The position numbers and the translations under genes were made by a program. Source: Micromonospora coerulea (GTDB lineage Bacteria > Actinomycetota > Actinomycetes > Mycobacteriales > Micromonosporaceae). Taken from it: a DNA stretch of 64,000 nt. The notes under the pieces are model-generated. The model saw only the letters and a list, made by a program, of their open reading frames with translations. It searched no databases and was not told where the DNA came from. Positions 30,982 to 39,880 of this stretch are shown here, one piece after another. The number at the start of each line of letters is the position of its first letter. Position 1 is the first letter of the stretch. The DNA lies in contig NZ_JAEMUW010000007.1 of the NCBI RefSeq assembly GCF_016598485.1, positions 186,001 to 250,000 on the forward strand, given 5' to 3'.

Positions 30982-31872
30982 TCACTGGATCGGCAGGCCC
31001 TTGGTCCCGGCGCCCTTCAACGACCGGGTCGACGTGCGGTCGTCGAGCCACAGGAAGCACTGCACGCCGTGGTTGCCGTTCTGCCACTCCTCCTCGAAGG
31101 GGTGGTAGATGATCGTGCCGGCGCGGTACTGCAGGTCGCTGTTGTTCGGCACCTTGACGTACTTGGCGATCAGTGCCCGGCACGCCTTGTGCGCCCGCAG
31201 TGAGGTGCGCCCAAACTCGGCGTAGCTGATGTCCGGCGCCTGCCACACGCCGACGAACTCGGCGTGGTGCTTGGCGGTGCAGGCGACCGGCCGCATCTGG
31301 TCGATGTCGTCCTTGACGAGCTTCGGATTGAAGCAGCCGTAGGCGAGTGGGGAGCCCGGGGCCAGCGCGCCACGCAGCGAGCTCTGGCGCGGGATGAGGC
31401 TGCTGTCGTCGAGGCTGGCCACCTCGGAGGCGTCGCAGCGGAACCAGCGGGCGCCGCCCGTCCAGGCCAGCGCCGACGGAAAGATGACGGAGACCAGCAG
31501 CCGGCCGGAACGCCAGTCGGCCCCCACCGCCTTGCTGACCTGCTTGTCGCACTCGGCGCGGGCCGTCCGCGCGCCGGTGGAGCCGGCCCGCGGGGGTGCG
31601 CCCCGCTCGGCGCCCGGCCCGGTCAGCGTCCCGACGTGCAGGGTCTCCGACCGGTGCGACGCGGTGCAGTCGACCGGGTTGTAGCCGCTGAGGTATCCCA
31701 CGTCCGGCACGGTGGTGTGACACGCCCCGGCAACCGGCACGAAGCCCTTCGCCGGCCCGAGGGCCGGCCAGTCGTCGGCCAGGTTCCGGTCCACCCCGGC
31801 AGGCGCACCGCAGCCAGCCAACGCCAGCGCCGCCGTCGTCACGACGACCGCCGTCCTCCACCACCGCCGCAT
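30982..31872 (-). CDS. Septum-formation family lipoprotein, copy 1
   Basis: The product is 296 aa. MRRWW, a hydrophobic stretch and the lipobox LALAGC mark a lipoprotein with Cys at about residue 20. The extracellular part has conserved Cys residues and two related halves with Cys-x-xx-H motifs (VDCTASHRSE and VACTAKHHAEFVGV), as in the septum-formation domain family (PF13845). GGGAGG precedes the ATG at 31872. A tandem paralogue lies directly upstream. The role is not known beyond the family name. Confidence 0.8.
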   Translation of the reverse strand: MRRWWRTAVVVTTAALALAGCGAPAGVDRNLADDWPALGPAKGFVPVAGACHTTVPDVGYLSGYNPVDCTASHRSETLHVGTLTGPGAERGAPPRAGSTGARTARAECDKQVSKAVGADWRSGRLLVSVIFPSALAWTGGARWFRCDASEVASLDDSSLIPRQSSLRGALAPGSPLAYGCFNPKLVKDDIDQMRPVACTAKHHAEFVGVWQAPDISYAEFGRTSLRAHKACRALIAKYVKVPNNSDLQYRAGTIIYHPFEEEWQNGNHGVQCFLWLDDRTSTRSLKGAGTKGLPIQ

Positions 31873-31957
31873 CGCCGACCTCCCCGTCGTGACGAACTGG
31901 CGTCGACCGGCGCGAGCCGCCGGTACGCCACGGCGCAGCAGCATACGGCACGCGGGC

Positions 31958-32845
31958 TCAGATGACGGGTAGTCCCTGCGGGCCGACGCCGCGCATCGAG
32001 CGGGTCAGCCTCCGGTCGTCGCTCCACAGGAAACAGCGCACCCCCCGGTCGCCCTCCTCCCACTCCCGTTGCGACGGCGGGTAGAAGATCGAGCCGGCCC
32101 GGTACGGCAGGTCGCTGTTGTTCGGCACGCTGGCGAACACGGCGATCAGCGCCATGCACCGCCGGTGCACCTGCTGGCTCGCCCGGGTGAACTGCGCCCA
32201 GCTCATGTCGTGTTCCACGTAGACGCCGACGAACTCGGCCCGGTGCGGTTCGGTGCAGAGCACCGGGGCCATGTAGTTCAGGTTGTCGTCGATCAGCTTG
32301 GGGTCGAAGCAGCGGTGGACGAGGGGGTTGTCGCCGACCATCGCGCCGCGCAGGCTGCCCACCCGGTTGACCGGCCGGGTGTTGTCGATGCTGTCGGTCT
32401 CGGCCAGGTCGCAGCGGTACCAGCGGGCTCCGGCGAGCCAGGCGGTCACCGAGGGCAGCGCGATGTTCATGGTGAGCCGGGCGGAGTGCCAGTCCCCGCC
32501 GATCACCTCCCGGGCCCGCTGGTCGCACTCGGCCCGGGCGCTCCGCAGTGCGGCGGAGCCCGGCTCCGGACGGGCGCCGGCCGCGGCCGCCCCGGTGAAC
32601 GTGCCGACGTGCACGGCCTCGGCCAGATGGCTGCGCCCGCAGGCCACCGTCTCGTAGGTGCGGGCCTGCACGACCGCGGTGATCCGGGGCAGGCAGGCGT
32701 CCGTGGCGGGCATGAACAACTGGGCCGCCGGCAGGGTGGGCCAGTCGTCGACCAGGTCGCCGTCGGCCCGGTGCGGCGTGACGCAGCCGCCGAGGACCGC
32801 CGTCGCCGTGCCGGCCAGCGCCAGCGCCACGAGCCACCGTCGCAT
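31958..32845 (-). CDS. Septum-formation family lipoprotein, copy 2
   Basis: The product is 295 aa, clearly paralogous to the downstream lipoprotein: the same DDWP segment after the lipobox, VACGRSHLAEAVHVGTFTG, VLCTEPHRAEFVGVY, SVPNNSDLPYRAGSIFY and a matching GVRCFLWSDDR end. The lipobox is VLGGC. The ATG at 32845 is preceded by GGAAGGGG. The two genes are 85 bases apart on the same strand, a tandem duplication that has diverged well. Its promoter region is shared with the divergent rpe. Confidence 0.8.
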   Translation of the reverse strand: MRRWLVALALAGTATAVLGGCVTPHRADGDLVDDWPTLPAAQLFMPATDACLPRITAVVQARTYETVACGRSHLAEAVHVGTFTGAAAAGARPEPGSAALRSARAECDQRAREVIGGDWHSARLTMNIALPSVTAWLAGARWYRCDLAETDSIDNTRPVNRVGSLRGAMVGDNPLVHRCFDPKLIDDNLNYMAPVLCTEPHRAEFVGVYVEHDMSWAQFTRASQQVHRRCMALIAVFASVPNNSDLPYRAGSIFYPPSQREWEEGDRGVRCFLWSDDRRLTRSMRGVGPQGLPVI

Positions 32846-33092
32846 CCTCCGCCCCTTCCGGGAGATGGCAGCCGGTCGCCGCGGCCCGTGCGGCGTTCCC
32901 CGCCACCGGGCGTGCAGCTTATGTGACCGTCCCCGTTGGAGTGTTGCGGTGTTTCCGTCGATCGGCCAGTCAGGTTTGGCTTTTCGGCCCGGTTTTCGGG
33001 TCCGGAACGGCCGATTCTGCACCAGGGGTCACGGCGGGCTCACAGTGGGTCCCGGTTGCTGCCGCGCTGCGGACGGCGGGTGACGCCGTTCG

Positions 33093-33098
33093 TACACT
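33093..33098 (+). promoter_or_regulatory. Candidate -10 element for a leaderless rpe transcript
   Basis: TACACT (TANNNT) ends 6 bases before the GTG start at 33105 and there is no Shine-Dalgarno. The mRNA probably begins at the start codon. Confidence 0.5.
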
Positions 33099-33104
33099 GG
33101 CCCC

Positions 33105-33785
33105 GTGACCGTACCGCCGCTGATCGTCGCGCCCAGCATCCTCGCCGCCGATTTCGCCCGCCTCGCCGACGAGGTCCGCGCCATTGAGCATGCCGCCGAC
33201 TGGTTGCACGTGGACGTCATGGACAACCACTTCGTGCCGAACCTGACCATCGGGCTGCCGGTGGTGCAGAGCCTGCGCGCCTCGACGGAGCTTCCGTTCG
33301 ACGTGCACCTCATGATCACCGACCCGCGCCGGTGGGCCCCCGGGTACGCCGACGCCGGGGCGTACAACGTGACGTTCCACGCCGAGGCGTGCGACGACCC
33401 GGTGGCGTTGGCGAAGGACCTGCGCTCGGCCGGGGCGAAGGCGGGGCTGGCGATCGACCGGGACACCCCGATCGAGCCGTACCTGGAGCTGCTGCCCAGC
33501 TTCGACACCCTGCTGATCATGACGATCAAGGCCGGCTTCGGCGGCCAGCGGTTCATTCCACAGTTGCTGGACAAGGTGCGCACCGCCCGGCGGCACGCCG
33601 ACAGCGGCCACCTGGAGCTGCGGATCGAGGTCGACGGGGGCATCGCCGCCGACACCATCGAGCAGGCGGCCGCCGCCGGCGCGGACGCCTTCGTCGCCGG
33701 CACCGCCGTCTACGGCGCCGACGATCCGGCCGAGGCGGTACGCCGCCTGCGCGCCCTGGCGGAGCGCGCGGCCACCGGGGCCTGA
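33105..33785 (+). CDS. rpe: Ribulose-phosphate 3-epimerase
   Basis: It interconverts ribulose 5-phosphate and xylulose 5-phosphate. The product is 226 aa, a TIM barrel. Metal-binding blocks are visible: [49 protein letters not shown] (MTVxPGFGGQ in most) and EVDGGI. In the fourth block the usual Pro before GFGGQ is Ala. It lies upstream of the riboflavin operon, whose substrate is ribulose 5-phosphate, and is followed one base later by a response regulator. Confidence 0.95.
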   Translation: MTVPPLIVAPSILAADFARLADEVRAIEHAADWLHVDVMDNHFVPNLTIGLPVVQSLRASTELPFDVHLMITDPRRWAPGYADAGAYNVTFHAEACDDPVALAKDLRSAGAKAGLAIDRDTPIEPYLELLPSFDTLLIMTIKAGFGGQRFIPQLLDKVRTARRHADSGHLELRIEVDGGIAADTIEQAAAAGADAFVAGTAVYGADDPAEAVRRLRALAERAATGA

Positions 33786-33786
33786 G

Positions 33787-34743
33787 GTGGAGCCGGCCGG
33801 CGAGCGACCCGACGTCATCCTGGTCGTCGACGACGACGAGGACATCGCGCGTTTCGTCGAGTTCAACCTGCGGCTGCACGGCTTCGAGGTGATCCACGCC
33901 AGCGACGGCCAGGAGGCGCTCGAGCTGATCGAGCGGCAACGGCCGGACCTGGCCGTGGTGGACCTGATGATGCCCCGCATCGACGGCCTGGAGCTGACCC
34001 GCCGGCTGCGCGCCGACCCGATGACCTCCGCGCTGCCGGTGATCATGCTGACCGCCAAGGGGATGACCGGGGACAAGGTGCACGGCCTCAGCGCCGGCGC
34101 CGACGACTACCTGGTCAAGCCCTTCGACACCGCCGAGTTGGTGGCCCGGGTCAGCTCCACGCTGCGGCGCAACAAGGAGTTCCGGGAGGTCTCCCCGCTG
34201 ACCGGGCTGCCCGGCAACAGCCGGATCCGGCGGGAGATCAGCGACCGGGTCCGCAACGGCGTCGACTACGCCGTCGGGTACATCGACATCGACCGGTTCA
34301 AGAGCGTCAACGACCGGTACGGCTTCGTCCGTGGCGACGAGTTCATCTCCGCCCTCGCGCGCAGCCTGCACCGGGCGGTGGTCTCGATCGGGCTGCCCCC
34401 GGCCTTCCTCGGCCACGTCGGCGGCGACGACTTCGTCATCGTCTGCACCCCCAGCCAGGTCCGTCCGCTGACCAGCCGGGCGGTGGTCGACTTCGAGAAG
34501 GCCGCGGACGCCCTCTACGACCCCACCGACCGGGAGCGCGGCTTCGTCGAGCTCAAGGACCGGCGGGGCAACATCCGGCGGGCCGCCCTGGTCACCCTCT
34601 CCATCGGCGTCTCCCTCTCCGACTCCGGCAAGCGCTTCACCGACCCGCTGGAGGCGATCGCGGTCGCCTCGGAGATGAAGACGGTCGCGAAGAGCCAGCC
34701 CGGGTCGTACGTGGCGGTCGACCGGCGCCGCGGCGTCACCTGA
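33787..34743 (+). CDS. Response regulator with receiver and GGDEF-like domains
   Basis: The product is 318 aa. The receiver domain (about 8-125) has the acidic pocket DDDED (15-19), phospho-acceptor Asp59 in VVDLMMPRIDG, and Lys111 in YLVKPF. A GGDEF-type domain (about 136-310) follows with SPLTGLPGN, GYIDIDRFKSVND and, at the signature position, GGDDF (212-216) instead of GG[D/E]EF. The second acidic residue is thus Asp for Glu. It may be a weak or inactive diguanylate cyclase, or a c-di-GMP or GTP sensor. No histidine kinase is adjacent. It starts one base after rpe ends. Confidence 0.85.
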   Translation: MEPAGERPDVILVVDDDEDIARFVEFNLRLHGFEVIHASDGQEALELIERQRPDLAVVDLMMPRIDGLELTRRLRADPMTSALPVIMLTAKGMTGDKVHGLSAGADDYLVKPFDTAELVARVSSTLRRNKEFREVSPLTGLPGNSRIRREISDRVRNGVDYAVGYIDIDRFKSVNDRYGFVRGDEFISALARSLHRAVVSIGLPPAFLGHVGGDDFVIVCTPSQVRPLTSRAVVDFEKAADALYDPTDRERGFVELKDRRGNIRRAALVTLSIGVSLSDSGKRFTDPLEAIAVASEMKTVAKSQPGSYVAVDRRRGVT

Positions 34744-34829
34744 GGCGGCAACCGGACATCTGTGAGGTAGCTCGCCTCGCTGGCGACGAGGCCCGTCCGG
34801 CGTGTAAGACTTCCGGTGTACCCACCACG

Positions 34830-34990
34830 CGCTGGCGGGGCTCGGTGAAATTCCGAACCGGCGGTGATCCACGGTCCGACCGTGGTAAGCCCGCGACCCG
34901 GACGGCTTTCGGCCGGACGGTGGACCTGGTGAGAATCCGGGGCCGACGGTGGGGAGCGGTCCGTTCGCTCCCCGAAAGTCCGGATGGGAG
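34830..34990 (+). promoter_or_regulatory. FMN riboswitch (RFN element) controlling the riboflavin operon
   Basis: The conserved RFN core is easy to read: GGGGCTCGGTGAAATTCCG at the 5' end, ACCGGCGGT, a variable stem, AGCCCGCGA, GGTGAGAATCCGGGGCCGACGG near 34928 and the closing AAAGTCCGGATGGGAG (34975-34990). A variable hairpin GGGGAGCG/CGCTCCCC sits before the last block. FMN binding turns expression off in characterised cases. Confidence 0.95.
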
Positions 34991-35169
34991 ACAGCGCGCG
35001 GGACGGGGAGGCCCCTGCCGGCCGCTGGCATTCCCCAGCGCCGCGTAGGCTCCCCGGGGTCGGCCCTGCCGTCCCCGGATCTCCGCCGCCGCCTGCCTGC
35101 GGCACGCCGTGCCGTCACCTCCCGCCCCCGCCCGCGCGCGACCGGCGACTGAGAGGGCAGGGGCAGGCG
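34991..35169 (+). other. Leader between the riboswitch and ribD
   Basis: This 179-base expression platform is very GC-rich. It contains purine- and C-rich stretches that can fold against the riboswitch end (such as GACGGGGAGG near 35000 against CCGTCCCC near 35080). TAGGCT at 35046-35051 could be a secondary -10. I cannot tell whether control is at termination or translation. Confidence 0.4.
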
Positions 35170-36231
35170 ATGGCGAGCGTCTCCGTGGACGAGGCGATGC
35201 GTCGTGCGATCGCGCTGGCGGCTCGGGGTCTCGGCACCACCAGCCCGAACCCGGTCGTCGGCTGCGTCCTGCTCGACCCGGCCGGCGAGGTCGTCGGTGA
35301 GGGCTTCCACGCCTACGCCGGCGGTCCGCACGCCGAGATCGTCGCGCTTGCCCAGGCCGGCAGCCGGGCCCGCGGCGGCACCGCCGTGGTCACCCTGGAG
35401 CCCTGCGACCACACCGGTCGCACCGGCCCCTGCAGCCACGCGCTGATCCAGGCCGGCGTGGCCCGGGTGGTGGTCGCGGTGCCGGATCCCAACCCGGTCG
35501 CCTCCGGCGGCGCCGCCACCCTGCGGGCCGCGGGGGTCCAGGTCGAGGTCGGGGTACGCGGGCAGGAGGCCGAGGCCGGCAACGTCGCCTGGCTGACCGC
35601 GATGCGCCGCGGCTGGCCGTACGTGATCTGGAAGTACGCCGCCACCCTGGACGGGCGCTCCGCCGCCGCCGACGGCACCAGCATGTGGATCACCTCGGAG
35701 TCGGCCCGGATCGACGTGCACGGGCTGCGCGGCACCGTCGACGCCGTCATCGCCGGGGTGGGCACCGTGCTCGCCGACGATCCCCGGCTCACCGCCCGCA
35801 ATCTGCGCGACGGCACCCTGGCCATCCGGCAGCCGCTGCGGGTGGTGGTGGACAGCGCGGGGCGTACCCCGGCACAGGCCCGGGTCCGCGACGGCGCCGC
35901 CCGGACCTGGATCGCCACCGCCGCCGAGGTCGGGGCCGGTCCGGACGGCCGGGTCGACCTGCCGGCGCTGCTGGCCGAGCTGCACCACCGCGGCGTACGG
36001 GCGGCCCTGCTGGAGGGCGGCCCGCGGCTGGCCGGCGCGTTCCTCGCCGCCGGGCTGGTCGACAAGGTCGTCGGCTACCTGGCGCCGAAGCTGCTCGGCG
36101 CCGGCCCGACCGCGCTGCTCGACGCCGGCGTGGGCACCATCGCCGACGCCATCGATCTGGAGCTCACCGACGTTACGCAGGTCGGTCCCGATCTGCGGAT
36201 CACCGCGCTGCCCCGAAAGAGGGAGGCCTGA
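35170..36231 (+). CDS. ribD: Bifunctional riboflavin deaminase/reductase RibD
   Basis: RibD deaminates and then reduces the pyrimidine intermediate in riboflavin synthesis. The product is 353 aa. The N-terminal deaminase domain (about 1-145) shows SPNPVVGCVLLD and the zinc motifs HAEI and EPCDHTGRTGPC. The C-terminal reductase domain (about 150-350) shows YAATLDGRSAA, TSMWITSE and LLEGGPRLAGAF. The ATG at 35170 is used; the frame is open upstream into the riboswitch but has no coding character there. It is first in the rib operon. Confidence 0.96.
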   Translation: MASVSVDEAMRRAIALAARGLGTTSPNPVVGCVLLDPAGEVVGEGFHAYAGGPHAEIVALAQAGSRARGGTAVVTLEPCDHTGRTGPCSHALIQAGVARVVVAVPDPNPVASGGAATLRAAGVQVEVGVRGQEAEAGNVAWLTAMRRGWPYVIWKYAATLDGRSAAADGTSMWITSESARIDVHGLRGTVDAVIAGVGTVLADDPRLTARNLRDGTLAIRQPLRVVVDSAGRTPAQARVRDGAARTWIATAAEVGAGPDGRVDLPALLAELHHRGVRAALLEGGPRLAGAFLAAGLVDKVVGYLAPKLLGAGPTALLDAGVGTIADAIDLELTDVTQVGPDLRITALPRKREA

Positions 36232-36232
36232 C

Positions 36233-36844
36233 ATGTTCACCGGCATCGTCGAGGAGCTGGGCGAGGTCGTCCGGACCACCGAGACCGGGGGTGACTCCGC
36301 GCTGGTCGCCATCCGCGGCCCGCTCGTCACCTCGGACGCCCGGCACGGCGACTCGATCGCGGTCAACGGGGTCTGTCTGACCGTGGTCGACGTCGACGGC
36401 GGCGGCTTCACCGCCGACGTGATGGGGGAGACCCTGCGCCGCTCCGCGCTCGGCGCGCTGCGCCCGGGCGACCCGGTCAACCTGGAGCGGGCCGCCGCGC
36501 TCGGCAGCCGACTCGGCGGGCACCTGGTGCAGGGCCACGTCGACGGGGTCGGCGAGCTGATCTCGCGGGAACCGGCCGCGCAGTGGGAGACGGTCCGGTT
36601 CCGGCTCCCCGCCGCGCTGTCCCGGTACGTGGTGGAGAAGGGCTCGATCACCATCGACGGGGTCTCGCTGACCGTCGCGGAGGTCGGCGACGACTGGTTC
36701 AGCGTCGGGCTGATCCCCACCACGCTGAAGCTGACCACGCTCGGCGCGAAGTGCCCCGGCGACCCGGTCAACCTGGAGGTCGACGTGCTGGCCAAGTACG
36801 TCGAGCGGCTGCTCGGCGACCGGCTGCCGGGGGGTGGGCGCTGA
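36233..36844 (+). CDS. ribE: Riboflavin synthase alpha chain
   Basis: It dismutates two lumazine molecules into riboflavin. The product is 203 aa and contains the two tandem lumazine-binding barrels: the first opens [10 protein letters not shown] and contains [12 protein letters not shown] and ADVMGETL. The second (from about residue 98, [13 protein letters not shown]) has [11 protein letters not shown] and [11 protein letters not shown]. It starts one base after ribD and its stop overlaps the ribM start by one base. Confidence 0.97.
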   Translation: MFTGIVEELGEVVRTTETGGDSALVAIRGPLVTSDARHGDSIAVNGVCLTVVDVDGGGFTADVMGETLRRSALGALRPGDPVNLERAAALGSRLGGHLVQGHVDGVGELISREPAAQWETVRFRLPAALSRYVVEKGSITIDGVSLTVAEVGDDWFSVGLIPTTLKLTTLGAKCPGDPVNLEVDVLAKYVERLLGDRLPGGGR

Positions 36845-37539
36845 TGGGCCCGCTGCTGTGGCTGCTCGACGCCCAGGTGCACATCGCCGGGTCGCCGGTG
36901 CTGGTCCGGGAGATCGTCGGCAACGTCTTCGGCCTCGCCTCGGCGCTGCTCGGGCTGCGCCGGCTGGTCTGGGCCTGGCCCGTCGGCATGATTGGCAACG
37001 CGCTGCTCTTCACCGTCTTCCTGGGCGCTGTCTTCGCCACTCCGCAGGCGCACGACCTCTACGGCCAGGCCGGCCGGCAGGTCTTCTTCTTCGCGGTCAG
37101 CGTCTACGGCTGGTGGCGCTGGTCGCGCAACCGTCGCGCCGGGGCGGGGGAGCAGCCGGCCGTGACGCCGCGCTGGGCCACCGGCCGGGAACGCCTCGGC
37201 CTGCTCGCCGTCGCGGCGCTCGGCACCGCGGCCGGGTACCCGGCGCTGGCGGCGCTGGGCTCCTGGGGTCCGCTGCCGGACGCCTGGATCCTGGTCGGCA
37301 GCCTGCTGGCCACCTACGGCATGGCCCGCGGCTGGGTCGAGTTCTGGCTGATCTGGATCGCGGTGGACGCGGTCGGCGTGCCGCTGCTGCTGCACGGCGG
37401 CTTCTACCCGTCCGCCGCCATGTACCTGGTCTACGGCGCCTTCTGCGTCTGGGGCCTGGCCGCCTGGTGGCGGGCCTCGCGGGCCACCCCGCCGGCCCCC
37501 ACCCCGATCCCGCCCACCTACTCGGAGGCCGTCGCATGA
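36844..37539 (+). CDS. ribM: PnuC-family vitamin transporter, probably riboflavin transporter RibM/PnuX
   Basis: The product is 231 aa with about seven to eight hydrophobic helices. Family marks are the [13 protein letters not shown] helix, the [12 protein letters not shown] motif, YGWWRW and the C-terminal [19 protein letters not shown] region. PnuC proteins carry nicotinamide riboside, but the homologue within actinobacterial riboflavin operons (RibM/PnuX) transports riboflavin. The location between ribE and ribBA under an FMN riboswitch favours riboflavin here. That is an inference from context. Confidence 0.85.
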   Translation: MGPLLWLLDAQVHIAGSPVLVREIVGNVFGLASALLGLRRLVWAWPVGMIGNALLFTVFLGAVFATPQAHDLYGQAGRQVFFFAVSVYGWWRWSRNRRAGAGEQPAVTPRWATGRERLGLLAVAALGTAAGYPALAALGSWGPLPDAWILVGSLLATYGMARGWVEFWLIWIAVDAVGVPLLLHGGFYPSAAMYLVYGAFCVWGLAAWWRASRATPPAPTPIPPTYSEAVA

Positions 37540-37623
37540 GCGAGCGCAGCGAGCGAATCATCAGGTCCGGGCCCTTGGTGCCGCAGGACGGCACGGGAGC
37601 GAAGCGGAGTGCCGGCATGAGCG
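37534..37623 (+). repeat. Repeat-derived 81-bp segment flanked by GCATGAGCG at the start of ribBA
   Basis: GCATGAGCG occurs at 37534-37542 and again at 37615-37623, 81 bp (27 codons) apart and in the same frame. The DNA between them contains GAGCGAGCGCAGCGAGCG followed by AATCATC and GGGAGCGAAGCGGAG, the mosaic type also seen at 8931-8988. Translated, it gives a tail beginning [12 protein letters not shown]. Confidence 0.6.
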
Positions 37624-38882
37624 CCTTTGGCAGCATCGAACAGGCGGTGGCGGACATCGCCGCCGGCCGGCCCGTCGTCGTGGTCGACGACGAGGACCGC
37701 GAGAACGAGGGCGACCTGATCTTCGCGGCCGAGCTGGCCACGCCCGAACTGGTCGCGTTCATGGTGCGCTACACCTCGGGCTACATCTGCGTGCCGCTGA
37801 CCGAGAGCGAGTGCGACCGGCTGGACCTGCCGCCGATGCACCACACCAACCAGGACCGGCGGGGCACCGCGTACACGGTGACGGTGGACGCCCGGGAGGG
37901 CATCAGCACCGGCATCTCGGCCGCCGACCGCGCGCACACCATCCGGCTGCTCGCCGACGCCGCTACCGACCCGACAGACCTGGCCCGACCGGGGCATGTG
38001 GTGCCCCTGCGGGCCCGCGAGGGCGGCGTGCTGCGCCGGGCCGGGCACACCGAGGCCGCGGTCGACCTGACCCGGCTGGCCGGGCTGCGCCCGGCCGGGG
38101 TGCTCTGCGAGCTGGTCAACGACGACGGCACCATGATGCGCCTGCCGGACCTGGAGAAGTTCTCCGCCGAGCACGGGCTGACCCTGATCACCATCGCCGA
38201 CCTGATCGCCTACCGGCGGCGGCACGAGAAGCAGGTCGAGCAGGTCGCCGACGCGCGGATGCCCACCCCGTACGGGGTGTTCCGGGCACTCGGCTACCGC
38301 GCCGAGCACGACCCGGCCGAGCACGTGGCGATGGTCTTCGGGGAGATCGGCGACGGGCAGGACGTGCTGGTGCGGGTGCACTCCGAATGCCTGACCGGGG
38401 ACGTCTTCGGCTCGCTGCGCTGCGACTGCGGCCCGCAGTTGCAGGCCGCGCTGGCCCGGGTGGCGCAGGAGGGGCGCGGAGTGGTGCTCTACGTGCGCGG
38501 GCACGAGGGGCGGGGGATCGGCCTGCTGCACAAGCTCCAGGCGTACCAGCTCCAGGACCAGGGCCGGGACACCGTGGACGCCAACCTCGACCTCGGCCTG
38601 CCGGCCGACGCCCGGGACTACGGCACCGGCGCGCAGATCCTCTACGACCTCGGGGTGCGCTCGATGCGGCTGCTCACCAACAACCCGGCCAAGCGGGCCG
38701 GCCTGGAGGGCTACGGCCTGACCGTGAGCGGTCGTGAGGGGCTGCCGATCCGGTCGAACCCGGAGAACGTGCGATACCTGAGGACCAAGCGGGACCGGAT
38801 GGGTCACCTGCTGGACGAGTTGGACGAGGTCACCGAGGCGCCGATGGGCCGCCCGGTCGACGGCGACGAGATCGGAGCGTAG
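37617..38882 (+). CDS. ribBA: Bifunctional DHBP synthase/GTP cyclohydrolase II
   Basis: RibBA makes 3,4-dihydroxy-2-butanone 4-phosphate from ribulose 5-phosphate and opens GTP, the two entry reactions to riboflavin. The product is 421 aa from ATG 37617. The RibB domain (about 1-205) shows [15 protein letters not shown], the [10 protein letters not shown] segment and [15 protein letters not shown]. The RibA domain (about 215-400) shows [15 protein letters not shown], the zinc Cys residues in LRCDCG, and [14 protein letters not shown]. An earlier in-frame ATG at 37536 overlaps the ribM stop and would add 27 repeat-derived residues; GCGGAG before 37617 and homology favour the later start. Confidence 0.94.
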   Translation: MSAFGSIEQAVADIAAGRPVVVVDDEDRENEGDLIFAAELATPELVAFMVRYTSGYICVPLTESECDRLDLPPMHHTNQDRRGTAYTVTVDAREGISTGISAADRAHTIRLLADAATDPTDLARPGHVVPLRAREGGVLRRAGHTEAAVDLTRLAGLRPAGVLCELVNDDGTMMRLPDLEKFSAEHGLTLITIADLIAYRRRHEKQVEQVADARMPTPYGVFRALGYRAEHDPAEHVAMVFGEIGDGQDVLVRVHSECLTGDVFGSLRCDCGPQLQAALARVAQEGRGVVLYVRGHEGRGIGLLHKLQAYQLQDQGRDTVDANLDLGLPADARDYGTGAQILYDLGVRSMRLLTNNPAKRAGLEGYGLTVSGREGLPIRSNPENVRYLRTKRDRMGHLLDELDEVTEAPMGRPVDGDEIGA

Positions 38883-38884
38883 AC

Positions 38885-39385
38885 ATGGCGGGTTTCGGCG
38901 AACCGGGCGTGACGGCGGTGGACGCCGCCGGGCTGACCGTCGGTGTGGTCGCCGCGCGCTGGCACGGCGACCTGACCGACCACATGGTCGACCGGGCGGT
39001 GGCGGCGGCGCAGGCGTGCGGGGCGCGGGCGGTGGTCGCCCGGGTCGCCGGCTCGGTGGAGCTGCCGGTGGTGGCCCAGGCGATGGCCCGCCGGTACGAC
39101 GTGGTGGTCGCCCTCGGCGTCGTGGTCCGCGGCGCCACCGCCCACTTCGACTACGTCTGCCGTTCGGTCACCGACGGGCTCACCCGGGTGGCCCTGGACG
39201 AGGGCAAGCCGGTGGCGCACGGGGTGCTGACGGTGGAGACCATCGAGCAGGCCCGGGACCGCGCCGGCCTGCCCGGCTCGGCCGAGGACAAGGGCTGGGC
39301 GGCCACCGTGGCGGCCCTGGACGCCGCCCTGGCGATCCGCGGCCTGGCCGCCGCCAACGGCCAGCGGGTCGGCTTCGCCGGCTGA
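38885..39385 (+). CDS. ribH: 6,7-dimethyl-8-ribityllumazine synthase
   Basis: It condenses the RibBA and RibD products to lumazine. The product is 166 aa. The expected blocks are present: VVAARWHGDLTDHMV, a VELPVVAQAMA segment, GVVVRGATAHFDYVC with the catalytic His, GKPVAHGVLT and a C-terminal KGWAATVAALDAAL. It starts 2 bases after ribBA ends and is the last gene of the rib operon. A long inverted repeat follows. Confidence 0.95.
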   Translation: MAGFGEPGVTAVDAAGLTVGVVAARWHGDLTDHMVDRAVAAAQACGARAVVARVAGSVELPVVAQAMARRYDVVVALGVVVRGATAHFDYVCRSVTDGLTRVALDEGKPVAHGVLTVETIEQARDRAGLPGSAEDKGWAATVAALDAALAIRGLAAANGQRVGFAG

Positions 39386-39409
39386 TCCCACCCCTCCCGC
39401 GGCTCCGGC

Positions 39410-39490
39410 CGTGATCGACTCCGGTCCGCCGGCGTGGCGGTGTCCCGCGGTGCCGGGCACCGCCACGCCGGCGACCTGAAGTGGATCACG
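39410..39490 (+). terminator. Long inverted repeat ending the riboflavin operon
   Basis: CGCCGGCGTGGCGGTG (39427-39442) and CACCGCCACGCCGGCG (39458-39473) form a perfect 16-bp stem with a 15-base loop. Imperfect complementarity continues outward to CGTGATC (39410) and GATCACG (39490), so the whole hairpin spans about 80 bases. Confidence 0.75.
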
Positions 39491-39570
39491 CCGCGCCGGA
39501 CGGTGGGAAAGATGACGCGCCCGGACCCGGCGCGTGCCGTCGGCCGGACCGGCTGGAAGAATCGCCTGCT

Positions 39571-39834
39571 GTGAAGACGTTCGAGGAGTTGTTCGCCGAG
39601 CTGCAGGCCAAGGCCGCCGCCGGCACCCCGGGCTCCGGCACGGTCGCCGCGCTGGAGAAGGGGGTGCACTTCATCGGCAAGAAGGTCGTCGAGGAGGCGG
39701 CCGAGTCGTGGATGGCCGCCGAGCACGAGGGCCCCGAGCGGGCCGCCGAGGAGATCTCCCAGCTGCTCTACCAGGCCCAGGTGCTGATGCTCGCCACCGG
39801 TCTCGAGCTCAAGGACGTATACCGACATCTGTGA
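39571..39834 (+). CDS. hisE: Phosphoribosyl-ATP pyrophosphatase
   Basis: HisE hydrolyses phosphoribosyl-ATP in the second step of histidine synthesis. The product is 87 aa, normal for a stand-alone His[13 protein letters not shown] is the start, with the MazG-like catalytic helices in [15 protein letters not shown] and [20 protein letters not shown] 39571 is chosen because the family begins there. AAGAAT 8 bases upstream could be a -10 for a leaderless transcript. hisG follows after 46 bases. Confidence 0.94.
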   Translation: MKTFEELFAELQAKAAAGTPGSGTVAALEKGVHFIGKKVVEEAAESWMAAEHEGPERAAEEISQLLYQAQVLMLATGLELKDVYRHL

Positions 39835-39880
39835 GTGCCGCCACCCGTTGATCAGAAGTCGATCGAAGGAGCACTCCGTC

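Noticed and set aside
29132..31951. 939-codon minus-strand frame over the M28 peptidase and a lipoprotein gene
   Set aside because: It is antisense to a secreted enzyme with all motifs, and reads in the wrong frame through the lipoprotein gene.
33553..37395. 1280-codon open frame on the minus strand over rpe, the regulator and ribD
   Set aside because: It is an antisense shadow caused by GC-rich third positions. It has no start context or family similarity and opposes clear genes.
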